Source: Rhizobium sp. PP-CC-3A-592 (lineage in GTDB: Bacteria; Pseudomonadota; Alphaproteobacteria; Rhizobiales; Rhizobiaceae). From it: a stretch of 64,000 nucleotides of DNA. Positions 45,228-55,978 of this stretch are shown piece by piece. The position numbers and the translations under genes were made by a program. The stretch covers positions 414,916 through 478,915 of the forward strand of contig NZ_QJSR01000001.1 of the NCBI RefSeq assembly GCF_003217095.1. The letters are read 5' to 3'. The notes below the pieces were generated by a model, which made no database searches, was not told the origin of the DNA, and worked only from the letters and a program-made list of their open reading frames with translations. Positions within the stretch are counted from its first letter, which is position 1. Each line of letters begins with the position of its first letter.

Positions 45228-45685
45228 GCCTTTTTCTCCCACCGCCCCTCACTGCTCTGCTGCCAGTAGGTCAGCGCATGGCCCTCCCCCTTCAGCCGTT
45301 TCCACTGGGCGCGCGCGCCTTCGAGCTGCGGCTGGTCGTAGCCATCGAACATGAAGACGACGCGGTCGTAAGATGCGAGATCGGGGGGCACGGCGCCGTC
45401 CACGAGAAAGCGGACGGTCGCGTTGTTGGCATTGCCGGTGCCCGTGGTCAGCAGCACCGGCTGGTTTTCGGGCGATACGGCCGCATGCGGGCCGTCATCG
45501 GTGGCGTGCGGGAGAAAGCTGTCTTCCCGCCAGGTCCAGAGGTGATCGTCCAGCCTGTCGCGCCGTTCCTCGTCGGCCGTCTGGACGACGACCCGCCAGC
45601 CGCGTTCGACACTCTTGTCGACCAGCGGCGGCAGGGCATCCTCCAGCTTCGATTCGGTCAGGTGATAGAACAGGATGTCCGTCAC
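45224..45685 (-). CDS. holC: DNA polymerase III chi subunit
   Basis: 153 residues. HolC links the clamp loader to SSB during lagging-strand synthesis. Family features: ILFYHLTESKLEDALPPLVDKS at the N-terminus, WRVVVQTADEERRDRLDDHLW, and the central FLPHATDDGP. GTG start at 45683-45685 (no ATG upstream in frame). It lies between pepA and the osmC-like gene, all minus; pepA-holC is a common proteobacterial pair. Confidence 0.92.
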   Translation of the reverse strand: MTDILFYHLTESKLEDALPPLVDKSVERGWRVVVQTADEERRDRLDDHLWTWREDSFLPHATDDGPHAAVSPENQPVLLTTGTGNANNATVRFLVDGAVPPDLASYDRVVFMFDGYDQPQLEGARAQWKRLKGEGHALTYWQQSSEGRWEKKA

Positions 45686-45714
45686 GTCGGGCCCATGCCT
45701 TTCACAAGGTCGCC

Positions 45715-47202
45715 TCAGCTCTCGTAGCGCGCGCGCACGAGCTCGTTCAGCAGGCGAACGCCGTAGCCCGACGCCCAGGACTGGTTGATCTCGTCGTTCG
45801 GCGAGCCCATGGCCGTGCCGGCGATGTCGAGATGCGCCCAGGGCGTGTCCTTAACGAAGCGCTTGAGGAACTGTGCCGCGGTGATCGAGCCGGCATGCCG
45901 GCCGCCGGTGTTCTTCATATCGGCGAACTTGCTGTCGATCATCTTGTCGTATTCCGGACCGAGCGGCATGCGCCAGACGCGCTCCTGCGTGACGAGACCC
46001 GCCTGCGTGATCTCGCCGGCGAGCGTGTCGTCGTTGCAGAACAAGCCGGCCTGGTGGCCGCCGAGCGCCACGAGGATCGCCCCCGTCAGCGTGGCGAGGT
46101 TAATCATGAAGCGCGGCTGGAAACGCTCGTTGCAGTACCAGAGCGCATCGCAGAGCACGAGGCGGCCTTCGGCATCGGTGTTGATGATCTCGATCGTCTG
46201 CCCCGACATGGAGGTGACGATATCGCCCGGACGATAGGCATTGCCGTCCGGCATGTTTTCCACGAGGCCGATGATGCCGACGACGTTGGCCTTGGCCTTG
46301 CGCGCCGCAAGCACGTGCATGAGGCCGGTGACGGCGGCGGCTCCGCCCATGTCGCCCTTCATGTCCTCCATGCCGGCACCGGGCTTGATCGAGATGCCGC
46401 CCGAATCGAACACGACGCCCTTGCCGATGAAGGCAACGGGCTTGTCCTTCTTTGCGCCGCCGTTCCAGCGCATCACCACGAGGCGCGGCGGACGGGCGGA
46501 GCCTTGCGCGACGCTCAGAAGCGCGCCCATGCCCAAGTCCTTCATCTCGCTCTCGCCGAGGATCTCGACCTCGACGCCGAGGTCCTCGAGTGCCTTCGCC
46601 TTGGCGGCGAATTCGATCGGACCGAGCACGTTCGGCGGCTCGTTGACGAGATCGCGGGCGATGAACACGCCTTCGGAGACGGCTTCGGACAGCGCCAGTC
46701 CCTTCTTGGCCTCATCGGCGATCGCGGTGATGATCGTCACCTTCGTGCGCTGCGGCGTCGGCTCCTCATCCGGCTTCTTCTTGGTCTTGTAGCTGTCGAA
46801 GCGGTAGGCGTTCAGCTCCATGCCAAGCGCGAAATCGGCGGCCGCACGCGGCGTGATCTCGACGCCGGGCGCGTCCAGGAACACCGTGGCGTCGCCTGCG
46901 CCGCGCAACTTCGCCGCTGCGGTTCCCCCGGCCTTCAGCCAGTCATGCGCCGTCTGCGCCTTGGGATCGCCGAGGCCGAGGAGGAAGATGCGATCGGCCG
47001 GGGAGCCTTCGGGCGCGAGAATATCGAGCGTCGAGAGGGCGCGCGCCTTGAACTTTCCGGCCTTGGCCGCGCGGGCGATGACGCCTGAGGGGTCGACCGT
47101 CGCCGCACCTGCCGCCTCGTGCTCGGCAGCCACCAGGCACAGGACCGTGCCATCCGTCTTCTTACGCTGGGCCTTGAAGACAATCTCGAACATTCCGGCC
47201 AT
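45715..47202 (-). CDS. pepA: Leucyl aminopeptidase (M17)
   Basis: 495 residues. Two-metal aminopeptidase; the signature [14 protein letters not shown] (near 347-360) and the upstream [15 protein letters not shown] (near 265-279) carry the Lys, Asp and Glu metal ligands and Arg. The C-terminal catalytic domain is complete, and the N-terminal domain is of normal size. ATG 47200-47202 with GGAG five bases upstream; an internal ATG three codons in is possible. Trims N-terminal residues in peptide turnover. Confidence 0.95.
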   Translation of the reverse strand: MAGMFEIVFKAQRKKTDGTVLCLVAAEHEAAGAATVDPSGVIARAAKAGKFKARALSTLDILAPEGSPADRIFLLGLGDPKAQTAHDWLKAGGTAAAKLRGAGDATVFLDAPGVEITPRAAADFALGMELNAYRFDSYKTKKKPDEEPTPQRTKVTIITAIADEAKKGLALSEAVSEGVFIARDLVNEPPNVLGPIEFAAKAKALEDLGVEVEILGESEMKDLGMGALLSVAQGSARPPRLVVMRWNGGAKKDKPVAFIGKGVVFDSGGISIKPGAGMEDMKGDMGGAAAVTGLMHVLAARKAKANVVGIIGLVENMPDGNAYRPGDIVTSMSGQTIEIINTDAEGRLVLCDALWYCNERFQPRFMINLATLTGAILVALGGHQAGLFCNDDTLAGEITQAGLVTQERVWRMPLGPEYDKMIDSKFADMKNTGGRHAGSITAAQFLKRFVKDTPWAHLDIAGTAMGSPNDEINQSWASGYGVRLLNELVRARYES

Positions 47203-47602
47203 TTTCGCTCCGATCCTTCCGCCGCCCGGACGCTCGGCCGGGCACCGTCTTTAAAGCATGTTTTTCCACAGGCACGACGTCGTCAACCGTTCATCGCGTC
47301 TTCGCTACCGACGTAGCGTGACGGGACGCAAAGGCCAAGCAAAACCCGCGGGCGGTTCGCTTCTCTCATCGTCCGGGCGGGAAACATGGCCGTTAAGCTT
47401 GTGCCGTGCGATCGGATCGATGCGTCACCAAAAAGACACCAAATGGGAAAATCTAGGCGTCGATGACAGCCTGAGCGTTGCGGGCCCTCAGTAACTTGGC
47501 TACTGCGATACCGATGATGATCAAAGCCCAACAGCGCTCGTGCGCCAGAGCAGCCCGCCGGACGGACCCGTCCGCGCCCGCATGCGCCCGGAACAGGCTG
47601 CG
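47203..47602. other. 400-bp divergent gap between pepA and lptF
   Basis: Holds the pepA promoter (a TTGACG on the minus strand at about 47282-47287 with a 17-base spacer and a poor AAACAT -10) and the lptF promoter, which I could not identify. Contains the palindrome ACGACGTCGT at about 47274-47283. No convincing coding frame. Confidence 0.4.
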
Positions 47603-48772
47603 ATGACCATTCTCCAAAGCTATATTCTCCGGCGTGTCGTCCAGATGTTCCTGTCGGCACTGCTGCCGGTTCTCGGCATCATCTGGACGACGCAGGCGCT
47701 GCAGCGCATCAATCTGGTGACCGACACCGGTCAGTCGATCGGTGCTTTCGTGCAGCTTGCGACGCTCATTCTGCCGACCGTCATCCCGCTCGTTCTGCCG
47801 TTCGCGCTCGCCATCGGCATCACGCAGGCCTTGGCGACGATGAACAACGATTCGGAACTGACGGTGATCGAATCGGCGGGCGGCAGCCGCGGCATCATCC
47901 TGCGGCCGATTCTCGGCTTGGCCCTTGCCGTTAGTGCGGTGTCCTTCACCGTGGACAATTTCCTGGAGCCGGTGGTGCGCCAGGAAGTGCGCCAGATGAT
48001 CGCGAGCGCCAATGCCGACCTTCTCTCCTCGGTCGTGCAGGAGAACACCTTCCGCAAGATCGCCGACGGCCTCTACATCCAGATCGGCGGCCGGCGCGGC
48101 GGTGGCGTTCTCACCGGCATCTTCGTCGGCGATTCGCGCGATCCGAACGTCGAGTTCGTCTATTATGCCCGCGAGGGTGCGGTGGATGAGCAAAGCTCCG
48201 CACTGGTGATGAAGGACGGCGAAGTGCACCGGAAGCTGCCGGACGGCGGCGTCTCCATCATCAAGTTCGACAGCTACGCCTTCGACCTGACCGAGATGAC
48301 CCGCAAGGTGGGTGCTGCAACCCTGCGCGCCCAGGACCAGGATCTCTTCACGCTCCTCCACCCCGACCCGGAAGACAGCAATTACCAGCGCCGTCCGCAG
48401 ACTTATGTCGCCGAGCTGCACCGCCGGCTGACGGAGTGGACGTTCCCCATCATCTTCGCGCTCATCGGTCTTGTCGTCAGCAGCGACGCGCGCTCGCACC
48501 GCGAAGCCCGCCTGCACCCGACGGCGACGGCCCTGCTGCTGATGCTGCTCTTCCGCTGGATGACCTTCTATGCGGCGAACGGGGCGGAGGAAGAACAGTT
48601 CTTCGTGCCGCTGATGTACGTCATTCCCGCCATCACGACGTTCCTGTGCATTCGCCAGCTCGCAAGCAACAAGCGGCTTGTCATTCCCAGAACCCTCCAG
48701 GAGAAGTTCGCCGACCTGACCGGCCGGATCCGCCTGCTGCGTTTCGGCAATTCCGACCGGGAGGCGCGCTGA
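47603..48772 (+). CDS. lptF: LPS export ABC transporter permease LptF
   Basis: 389 residues. Two N-terminal membrane segments plus a third near 60-95, a periplasmic beta-jellyroll domain of about 160 residues, and three C-terminal membrane segments. With LptG and the ATPase LptB it pulls LPS from the inner membrane onto the periplasmic bridge. Start ATG 47603 (MTILQSYILRRVVQMFL) fits the family; ATG 47582 would add seven residues. lptG follows after four bases. Confidence 0.93.
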   Translation: MTILQSYILRRVVQMFLSALLPVLGIIWTTQALQRINLVTDTGQSIGAFVQLATLILPTVIPLVLPFALAIGITQALATMNNDSELTVIESAGGSRGIILRPILGLALAVSAVSFTVDNFLEPVVRQEVRQMIASANADLLSSVVQENTFRKIADGLYIQIGGRRGGGVLTGIFVGDSRDPNVEFVYYAREGAVDEQSSALVMKDGEVHRKLPDGGVSIIKFDSYAFDLTEMTRKVGAATLRAQDQDLFTLLHPDPEDSNYQRRPQTYVAELHRRLTEWTFPIIFALIGLVVSSDARSHREARLHPTATALLLMLLFRWMTFYAANGAEEEQFFVPLMYVIPAITTFLCIRQLASNKRLVIPRTLQEKFADLTGRIRLLRFGNSDREAR

Positions 48773-48776
48773 TCCG

Positions 48777-49853
48777 ATGAGCACGCTCAAAATCTACTTC
48801 TTTCGCCGCTTCATGGTGACGATCGGCTGGTTCCTCATCGGCGTGTTCTCGCTCGTCTTCATCATCGATTTCAGCGAACTCTCCAACCGCATGTCGAACC
48901 TGCCGGGCTACTCGCTCGGCGGTGCGCTGCTGATGACCGCCATGCGCATTCCCATGATCATGCAGCAGACCGTGCCCTTCATCGCGCTGTTTGCCGGCAT
49001 GGTGACGCTGATCGCGCTCAACCGCCGCTACGAGCTGGTGGTGACGCGGGCGGCGGGCATTTCGGCCTGGCAGTTTCTGCAGCCCTTCGTGCTCGGTGCC
49101 CTGCTGTTCGGCGCGCTTGCGGTCGCCATTCTCAACCCGATCGCCGCCTGGGGTTCGCGCAGTGCCGAGCTTCTGGAGACCAACTGGGGAAGCTCGTCGT
49201 CGCGCGGCTCCAAGACCATTCCCTGGCTGCGCCAGATCTATGGTGACGACGACAGCATCATCGGCGCGCGCGCCGTGCAGGACGATGGCCGGACGCTGGT
49301 CACCGTCACCGTGATCCACCTCGACAAGCAGGGCCGTATCGTCTTCCGACAGGATGCGCAGAACGCAAAACTCGAAGATGGTTACTGGTTGCTGAACGGG
49401 GTGACCGAGACCCGCAACGGTGTTCTGCCGAAGCGTTTCGAAACGGCACGGTTGCCGACCAATCTCCGTGCGGAATTCGTTCAGGAATCGCTCGACAAAG
49501 CTGAATCCATTCCGTTTTTCGAGCTTCCCCATAAAATTTCGATCGCGAAATCCTTCGGGTTTCCGACCTACGGCATGCAGACCCAGCTTCACTCGCTGTT
49601 GTCCCTGCCGCTTCTTCTCGTCGCCATGACGCTGATTGCCGCAAGCGTGTCGCTGAAATTCAGCCGCTTCCACCAATCGCGCTCGGTAATTCTCGGTGGA
49701 ATCCTGGCAGGCTTCGTGCTTTATGTCGTGACCGTGCTGGTCAGAGCATTCGGGAGCAGCGGCATCTTGCCTCCGTTCGTTGCAGCCTGGTTGCCGGTTG
49801 TTGTCGCGATGGCGCTGGGGTCCACGATTTTGTTGCATCAGGAGGATGGCTAG
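48777..49853 (+). CDS. lptG: LPS export ABC transporter permease LptG
   Basis: 358 residues with the same six-helix plus jellyroll layout as LptF. KIYFFRRFMVTIGWFLIGVF starts it, and FAGMVTLIALNRRYELVVTRAAGIS holds the coupling helix to LptB. Partner of LptF. Its stop shares one base with the lptD GTG, so the three genes are translated in series. LptA, B and C are not in the window. Confidence 0.94.
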   Translation: MSTLKIYFFRRFMVTIGWFLIGVFSLVFIIDFSELSNRMSNLPGYSLGGALLMTAMRIPMIMQQTVPFIALFAGMVTLIALNRRYELVVTRAAGISAWQFLQPFVLGALLFGALAVAILNPIAAWGSRSAELLETNWGSSSSRGSKTIPWLRQIYGDDDSIIGARAVQDDGRTLVTVTVIHLDKQGRIVFRQDAQNAKLEDGYWLLNGVTETRNGVLPKRFETARLPTNLRAEFVQESLDKAESIPFFELPHKISIAKSFGFPTYGMQTQLHSLLSLPLLLVAMTLIAASVSLKFSRFHQSRSVILGGILAGFVLYVVTVLVRAFGSSGILPPFVAAWLPVVVAMALGSTILLHQEDG

Positions 49854-52186
49854 TGGCGGGCTGTGACCGCAATCATACAAGGCTACTGGCGGCCATACTG
49901 CTTTCCAGCGTTGCATGCCTTTCCGTATCCCCCGGCGCGTCCGGTTCGGCCTTCGCTCAGTCGGCGCCGACGACGCTTGCGCCGAAACTGCCCGACGACG
50001 CCAAGATGGTGCTGTCGGCTAACGAGCTCGTGTACAATCGCGACGCCGAACGCGTCATCGTGCGCGGCGCCGTGCAGATCAATTATGGCGGCTATCAGAT
50101 GGTCGCCCAGCAGGTCGAATACAGCCAGAAGACCGGCCGGATCGTCGCGACCGGCCAGATCGAGCTGATCGAGCCGACCGGCAACAAGATCTATGCCGAG
50201 AAGATGGACGTCACGGACAATTTCGCCGATGGCTTCATCGAGACGATGCGCGTCGAGACGACGGACCTGACCAAGCTTGCCGCCGTCAACGGCGAGCGGC
50301 GCAATGGCGACGAGATCATCCTGAACCAAGCGGTCTATACGGCCTGTACGCCGTGTGCGACCAATCCGGACTACCGCTCGCTCTGGCACATCAAGGCGCA
50401 GCGCATCATACAGAACGGCAAGACGCACACCGTGCGGCTGGAGAACGCCCGCTTCGAACTGTTCGGCAAGCCAATCCTGTACCTGCCCGTGCTGGAGGTT
50501 CCCGACGGTACGGTGAAGCGCAAGAGCGGCTTCCTGTTCCCGCGGTTCCGCTACACGCAGAAGCTGGGTGCCGGCGTCAGCGTTCCCTATTACTGGGCGA
50601 TCTCGCCCACCATGGATGCGACCGTGACGGCGACCGGGCTCACGCGCCAGGGCTTCCTGCTGGAAGGCGAGTTCCGCCAGCGCTTCGAAACGGGGCAGCA
50701 CGTCCTGCGCATGGCGGGCATCAGCCAGATGGATCGCAGCTCGTTTACGGACGGAACCGTGGACGCGCAGGAGACGGAACGCGGCCTCATCGGCTCGCGC
50801 GCCGACTTCAAGATCAATCCGCGCTGGTCGTTCGGCTGGGATGTCCTCGTCCAGAGCGACAACAACTTCGCAAAGACGTATGAGCTCTCGACGTTCGATG
50901 GCACGACGCATACAAACCAGGCCTATCTGACGGGTCTGGGCAAGCGCAATTATTTCGATCTGCGCGCCTTCTACTTCGATATTCAGGATGCCGATCCGGA
51001 CAGCGTGGCCGAGAACAAGCAGGCTTACGCGCAGGTCCTCGACTATGACTATACGGCGCCGCAGGCGGTTGCCGGCGGTGAGCTTTCCGCGACCGTTAAC
51101 CTGACCAACGTCAACCGCAACCGGGAAGACTCCGTCGACGTGTTCGGCGTCGACCGGTTCCGTGGTCTTGAAGGCACGGCGCATCGCCTGACGGCGGAAG
51201 CCGAGTGGAAGAAAACCTTCATCGTCCCCGGCGGCCTGTCGCTGACGCCGCTTCTGGCGGCGCGCGGCGATATTCTCGGCCTGACAATGGACAATCCCGG
51301 TCCCGCCTATACCGGGGACTATAACGGCGACGACACCTCGACGCGCGGCATGGCGACGGCCGGGCTCGAGGCGCGCTATCCGATCCTGATGGCGACCGCC
51401 AACAGCAGTCACATCTTCGAGCCGATCGCTCAGGTCTATGTTCGTCCGGATGAGAGCAATCCGGGCAGCCTGCCGAACGAGGACGCACAGAGCTTCGTGT
51501 TCGACGCGACCAACCTGTTCGAGCGGGACAAGTTTTCGGGCTTCGACCGCATCGAGGGCGGCTCGCGCGCCAATCTCGGCATGCGCTACACGGGCACGCT
51601 CGGCAATGGCTACGGCGTTCGCAGCATCGTCGGCCAGTCCTTTCATCTCGGCGGCGTCAATTCGTTCGCGACGGACGACCTCGTGAAGGTGGGTGCCGAT
51701 TCGGGCCTTGAAAGCGACCGGTCCGACTATGTCGGCATGTTCGGCATCGATGCACCGTCCGGCCTGACGGCCAGCCTCAGCGGCCGGCTGGACGAAGAGG
51801 ATTTCGACCTGCGCCGGACGGACTTCTCGGTCGGCTACGAAGGCATCGCCTGGCAGACGGCCATCACCTATACCAGCATTAAGGCGCAGCCGACCTATGG
51901 CTCGCCCTACGATCAGGACGAAATTCAGACGGCGGCCGCCTGGCGGTTCCGCGAGTACTGGTCGGTGTTCGGCTCGGTCACCTACGACATCAACAACAGC
52001 CTCGTGACCCGCAACGGCCTCGGCATCACCTATGACGACCAGGACACGCTGTTCTCGCTCGTCTACAAGAACGAACGCGACCCGGACCAGTCGCTCGCCA
52101 ATGACTGGTCGATCGGTGCGCGGATCTCCTTCCGCACGCTGGGTGACATCAATGTCGGTGACAGCTCGTTCAACGCGCTGGACTGA
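49853..52186 (+). CDS. lptD: LPS-assembly outer membrane protein LptD
   Basis: 777 residues. GTG start at 49853 with GGAGG seven bases upstream. Signal peptide (about 1-36, ending GSAFAQ), an N-terminal OstA/LptA-like beta-jellyroll (about 50-170: VLSANELVYNRDAERVIVRG), then a 26-strand-type barrel domain to the C-terminus. Cys pairs are limited to TACTPCATN near 165, so the inter-domain disulfide pattern of E. coli LptD is not the same. It inserts LPS into the outer leaflet with LptE. Confidence 0.94.
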   Translation: MAGCDRNHTRLLAAILLSSVACLSVSPGASGSAFAQSAPTTLAPKLPDDAKMVLSANELVYNRDAERVIVRGAVQINYGGYQMVAQQVEYSQKTGRIVATGQIELIEPTGNKIYAEKMDVTDNFADGFIETMRVETTDLTKLAAVNGERRNGDEIILNQAVYTACTPCATNPDYRSLWHIKAQRIIQNGKTHTVRLENARFELFGKPILYLPVLEVPDGTVKRKSGFLFPRFRYTQKLGAGVSVPYYWAISPTMDATVTATGLTRQGFLLEGEFRQRFETGQHVLRMAGISQMDRSSFTDGTVDAQETERGLIGSRADFKINPRWSFGWDVLVQSDNNFAKTYELSTFDGTTHTNQAYLTGLGKRNYFDLRAFYFDIQDADPDSVAENKQAYAQVLDYDYTAPQAVAGGELSATVNLTNVNRNREDSVDVFGVDRFRGLEGTAHRLTAEAEWKKTFIVPGGLSLTPLLAARGDILGLTMDNPGPAYTGDYNGDDTSTRGMATAGLEARYPILMATANSSHIFEPIAQVYVRPDESNPGSLPNEDAQSFVFDATNLFERDKFSGFDRIEGGSRANLGMRYTGTLGNGYGVRSIVGQSFHLGGVNSFATDDLVKVGADSGLESDRSDYVGMFGIDAPSGLTASLSGRLDEEDFDLRRTDFSVGYEGIAWQTAITYTSIKAQPTYGSPYDQDEIQTAAAWRFREYWSVFGSVTYDINNSLVTRNGLGITYDDQDTLFSLVYKNERDPDQSLANDWSIGARISFRTLGDINVGDSSFNALD

Positions 52187-52256
52187 CCGCGGTCCTCGTG
52201 ACGGAAAACAGGCTTGTGTGCGCGGTCTCGCGCCCATGCTCAGTGATATCGAGGGC

Positions 52257-52286
52257 TTGTCATCATTCGGCCGCATGGTTTATGCA
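52257..52286 (+). promoter_or_regulatory. Candidate promoter for surA-pdxA-rsmA
   Basis: TTGTCA (52257-52262), 18-base spacer, TATGCA (52281-52286), in the 193-bp gap after lptD. It would start transcription near 52294, before the surA-like ATG at 52380. Moderate match only; readthrough from lptD is also possible. Confidence 0.4.
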
Positions 52287-52379
52287 TCCAGCGGGAAACA
52301 GGCGCAGCCGCAGGCTTGGCGCTTCATGGAGCGTTGCGAGCCCCTTAAAATGTGCGGCTTGCTCTGAAGGGGATGTCTG

Positions 52380-53345
52380 ATGGGCAACGGAACCGTGCAA
52401 AAACGATCTTCACTGCGAGTGGCAGCAGGTATTCTGCGCGCAGGCCTGCTGGCCGGCGCGCTCTGCCTGCCGACCACCCTGCCCGCTGCAGCAGCGGGTG
52501 CGGGCACCGGGGTCGCCGTCGTCGTCAACGGAACGCCGATCACGACCGGTGACATCGCCAAGCGTGCGGCCTTCCTCAAGCTGCAGCGGCAGAGTTCGGC
52601 CGGCGCGCGCGAGCAGATGATCGACGAAGTGCTGAAGCGCGCCGAAGTGCTGCGCCTCCAGCAGTCCGTGAGCACCGAAGAGGTGGATGCGGCCGTGGCG
52701 CGATTTGCGGCGGGAAACAAGCTGTCCGTGGCGCAGCTCACCCAGGTTCTGGCCCAGGCTGGCGTCGGCATCGACCATTTCAAATCCTATGTCGCGATTT
52801 CCATGAGTTGGCCGCGGGCCGTGCGCCTGCGCTTCGGCAGCGGCGGCGGGCGTCTCTCCAACGAAGAGCTGGTGCGCCGCATGCAGGAGAATGGCGGCAA
52901 CAAGCCGGTGACGACCGAATACTTCCTTCAACAGGTGATCTTCGTCGTTCCCGCTGCCAAGCGCAATGCCATCATGGGCAAGCGCCAGGCCGAAGCCAAT
53001 GCCTCGCGCTCGTCCTATCCGGGCTGCGACGATGCCAAGACCTTTGCCGCGACCATGCGTGACGTTTCCATCCGCAATCTCGGCCGCATGATGGTGCAGG
53101 AAATTCCCGAGGACTGGCGCCCGCTGGTCGAAAAGGCTGGCGACGGCACCACGACCACGACCCGCGTGACCGAACGGGGCGTCGAATATCTGGGCATCTG
53201 CAAGAAGCGGCAGGTTTCCGACGATCTGGCGGCCGAAGTCGTCTTCCGCGCCGAGGATCTCGGCAAGCAGAAGGGCGGCGAGGACCCGAACAGCGTGAAA
53301 TACATGGAAGAACTGCGCAAGCGCGCGCAGATCCTGGCGAAGTAA
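52380..53345 (+). CDS. SurA-like periplasmic chaperone
   Basis: 321 residues. Signal peptide (about 1-39, ending PAAAA), then a SurA N-terminal domain: [33 protein letters not shown], and a C-terminal helix ([16 protein letters not shown]). I do not see a clear parvulin domain with its conserved His and Cys/Asp pattern, so peptidyl-prolyl isomerase activity is doubtful. It follows lptD, as surA does in many proteobacteria, fitting a role in outer-membrane protein folding. ATG 52380 has AGGGG upstream. Confidence 0.82.
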   Translation: MGNGTVQKRSSLRVAAGILRAGLLAGALCLPTTLPAAAAGAGTGVAVVVNGTPITTGDIAKRAAFLKLQRQSSAGAREQMIDEVLKRAEVLRLQQSVSTEEVDAAVARFAAGNKLSVAQLTQVLAQAGVGIDHFKSYVAISMSWPRAVRLRFGSGGGRLSNEELVRRMQENGGNKPVTTEYFLQQVIFVVPAAKRNAIMGKRQAEANASRSSYPGCDDAKTFAATMRDVSIRNLGRMMVQEIPEDWRPLVEKAGDGTTTTTRVTERGVEYLGICKKRQVSDDLAAEVVFRAEDLGKQKGGEDPNSVKYMEELRKRAQILAK

Positions 53346-53355
53346 CCGGACCATC

Positions 53356-54423
53356 ATGACAGACGAGACCCGGGCGCCGCTTGCCCTGACCATGGGCGAC
53401 CCGGCCGGTATCGGGCTCGACGTCACGCTGGACGCCTGGATGCGCCGCGACGAGCTCGGGCTTGCTCCCTTTCTCTTCATCGGCGATCCCGCGGTTCTTG
53501 CCGAACGGGCACGCCTGCTCGGCCTCGACGTTCCGATTGCCGAGGCAGACAACCGCTCGGCCGCCGGCGTCTTCGCCCACAGCCTTCCCGTGCTCCCTAT
53601 CGTCTGCCCGGCGCCCGTGATCGCGGGCCGTGCCGACAGCGCCAATGCACCGGCGGTCATCGGGGCAATCCAGACGGCCGTACAGATGACGCTGGCCTCC
53701 CAGACTGCCGCCGTCGTCACCAACCCGATCGCCAAATCCGTGCTCTATGCGGCGGGCTTTCGCTTTCCCGGACATACCGAGTTCCTGGCAGAACTTGGCA
53801 GCGTCGCGCGCAACAAGCCACTGCTGCCGATCATGATGCTGGCCGGCCCGAAGCTTCGAGCGGTGCCCGTGACGATCCATATTCCCCTGAAGGACGTGCC
53901 AGGTCTGCTGACCGCGGACCTCATCTACCGGACGGCCGTCATCACCGCAGCCGACCTCAAGGCCCGCTTCGGCATCGCCGCCCCACGGCTGGCGATCGCG
54001 GGGCTCAACCCGCATGCCGGCGAGAGCGGTGCGCTGGGACTTGAAGACGACGCCATCATTCGTCCCGTGGTCGAACGCTTGCAGGCCGAGGGTATCGACG
54101 CCGTCGGTCCCTTGCCCGCCGACACGATGTTTCACGACCGGGCGCGCGCCACTTACGACGTCGCGCTCTGCATGTATCACGATCAGGCGCTGATCCCGGC
54201 CAAGGCGCTGGGCTTCGACGACAGCGTCAACGTCACGCTCGGCCTGCCCTTCATCCGCACCTCGCCCGACCATGGTACCGCATTCGGCATCGCCGGGCAG
54301 CGGGTGGATGGGCGCACGATCGCGCGGGCGGACAGCCTCGTTGCGGCGCTGCGCATGGCGCGTGAGCTCGCCGATACCGAGCGCAGCGACATCGAAAACG
54401 CCGGCATCGAGAGCGCCTCCTGA
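53356..54423 (+). CDS. pdxA: 4-hydroxythreonine-4-phosphate dehydrogenase
   Basis: 355 residues. PdxA oxidises 4-phosphohydroxy-L-threonine in the pyridoxal phosphate pathway, needing a divalent metal. Family motifs: [12 protein letters not shown] at the N-terminus, [11 protein letters not shown] (metal His), [23 protein letters not shown] (metal His) and [13 protein letters not shown] (third metal His). ATG 53356, ten bases after the surA-like stop. rsmA overlaps its end by one base (TGATG), as in the E. coli surA-pdxA-rsmA operon. Confidence 0.95.
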   Translation: MTDETRAPLALTMGDPAGIGLDVTLDAWMRRDELGLAPFLFIGDPAVLAERARLLGLDVPIAEADNRSAAGVFAHSLPVLPIVCPAPVIAGRADSANAPAVIGAIQTAVQMTLASQTAAVVTNPIAKSVLYAAGFRFPGHTEFLAELGSVARNKPLLPIMMLAGPKLRAVPVTIHIPLKDVPGLLTADLIYRTAVITAADLKARFGIAAPRLAIAGLNPHAGESGALGLEDDAIIRPVVERLQAEGIDAVGPLPADTMFHDRARATYDVALCMYHDQALIPAKALGFDDSVNVTLGLPFIRTSPDHGTAFGIAGQRVDGRTIARADSLVAALRMARELADTERSDIENAGIESAS

Positions 54424-55262
54424 TGGCCGCCATCGACGGACTGCCGCCTCTGCGCGACGTGATCCAGCGCCATGGGCTGGATGCCAAAAAGGCGCTCGGC
54501 CAGAACTTCCTCCTCGACCTCAACCTCACGCAGAAGATCGCGCGAACGGCCGGTCCGCTTGAAGATGCGACCGTCATCGAGGTGGGCCCCGGTCCCGGTG
54601 GGCTGACGCGCGCAATTCTATCGCTCGGCGTCCGCAAGCTGATCGCCATCGAGCGCGACAGCCGCTGCCTGCCGGCGCTTGCCGAGATTTCCGATCATTA
54701 TCCCGGCCGGCTCGAGGTCATCGAAGGGGACGCACTGAAGGTCGATTTCGTTGAACTGGCACGCCAGTCGGGCGCTAAAGGCCCGATCCGCATCATCGCC
54801 AACCTGCCTTACAACATCGGCACGCAGCTGCTCGTGAACTGGCTGACATCCGACACCTGGCCGCCCTTCTACGCCTCGATGACGCTGATGTTCCAGCGCG
54901 AGGTGGGCCTGCGGATCGTGGCGGACGAGACGAACGACCACTACGGTCGGCTCGGCGTGCTCGCCGGCTGGCGCACGGAGGCTCGCATGGCCTTCGACGT
55001 CCCCCCGCAAGCCTTCACGCCGCCACCCAAGGTCACCTCGACCGTCGTGCACCTGGAGCCGCGCGAAAACCCGATCCCCTGCCCGATCGCGGCACTGGAA
55101 CGCGTGACGCAGGCCGCCTTCGGCCAGAGACGCAAGATGCTGCGCCAGAGCGTCAAATCGCTCGGCGGCGAGGCGCTGCTCGCCAAGGCGGACATCGATC
55201 CGCAGCGGCGGGCCGAGACATTGTCGGTCGAGGAATTCTGCCGGCTGGCGAACTGCCTTTAA
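54423..55262 (+). CDS. rsmA: 16S rRNA dimethyladenosine transferase
   Basis: 279 residues. RsmA (KsgA) dimethylates A1518 and A1519 in 16S r[20 protein letters not shown] starts the SAM domain, [15 protein letters not shown] is motif I, and [11 protein letters not shown] is the catalytic NxPY motif IV. A C-terminal helical domain follows ([15 protein letters not shown]). Start ATG 54423 overlaps the pdxA stop. Last gene of the plus-strand block; it converges on gmk. Confidence 0.96.
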   Translation: MAAIDGLPPLRDVIQRHGLDAKKALGQNFLLDLNLTQKIARTAGPLEDATVIEVGPGPGGLTRAILSLGVRKLIAIERDSRCLPALAEISDHYPGRLEVIEGDALKVDFVELARQSGAKGPIRIIANLPYNIGTQLLVNWLTSDTWPPFYASMTLMFQREVGLRIVADETNDHYGRLGVLAGWRTEARMAFDVPPQAFTPPPKVTSTVVHLEPRENPIPCPIAALERVTQAAFGQRRKMLRQSVKSLGGEALLAKADIDPQRRAETLSVEEFCRLANCL

Positions 55263-55304
55263 GCGCGTTCGAGAAGCGCAATCCGCGCTCCTCCGGTAGA
55301 GCGT

Positions 55305-55976
55305 TTAGACGAGCTTCGGCGTTTCCGTCAGCAAGCCCTGCACATATTCGAACAGGCCGGGGCGGCGGTCGCGGCGGAGGCGTTCGGCTTCGACGATGGC
55401 GCGGACAGCGGCGAAGGCCGTGTCCAGATCCTCGTTGACGACGATGTAGTCGTATTCCAGCCAGTGCTCGATTTCGGCGCGGGAATTGGCGAGGCGCGTG
55501 GCGATGACCTCGTCCGTATCCTCGGCGCGGCGGTGCAGGCGGGACTGGAGTTCCGCCATGGTCGGCGGCAGAATGAAAATCGAGACGACGTCGCCGGACA
55601 TCTTGTCCTGAAGCTGCTGGGCGCCCTGCCAGTCGATGTCGAACAGCATGTCGCGGCCTTCCGACATCGCTTCTTCCACCGCATCGCGCGGCGTGCCGTA
55701 GAAGTTGCCGTGGACCTCGGCCCATTCCAGCAGGGCTTCCGTCTGGCGCAGGCCCTCGAACTCGCGGATCGACTTGAAGTGATAGTGACGGCCGTCGATC
55801 TCGCTCGGGCGGCGCTTGCGCGTGGTGACGCTGACGGAGATGCTCATCTCCGGATCGGCCTCCAGCAGGTTGCGGGCGATGGTGGACTTGCCGGCGCCGG
55901 ACGGCGAGGAGATGACAAGCATCAGGCCCCGGCGTGCAATCGTTGAAGCCTTCGTGGGTGTTTCGGCGGGTCTCAT
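55305..55976 (-). CDS. gmk: Guanylate kinase
   Basis: 223 residues. Gmk phosphorylates GMP to GDP. P-loop [12 protein letters not shown] near residues 24-35; GMP-binding [21 protein letters not shown] near 48-68; [14 protein letters not shown] and the lid R residues follow. Two ATG codons in series (55979 and 55976): I prefer 55976, since GGAG is five bases before it; the other overlaps the yicC stop directly. Translated with yicC, a frequent pairing. Confidence 0.95.
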   Translation of the reverse strand: MRPAETPTKASTIARRGLMLVISSPSGAGKSTIARNLLEADPEMSISVSVTTRKRRPSEIDGRHYHFKSIREFEGLRQTEALLEWAEVHGNFYGTPRDAVEEAMSEGRDMLFDIDWQGAQQLQDKMSGDVVSIFILPPTMAELQSRLHRRAEDTDEVIATRLANSRAEIEHWLEYDYIVVNEDLDTAFAAVRAIVEAERLRRDRRPGLFEYVQGLLTETPKLV

Positions 55977-55978
55977 CA

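Noticed and set aside
49883-52276. Very long open frame on the minus strand opposite lptD
   Set aside because: It mirrors the lptD codons, a usual effect of high third-position GC; the product is Arg/Glu/His-rich, with no domain, and lptD on the plus strand is certain.
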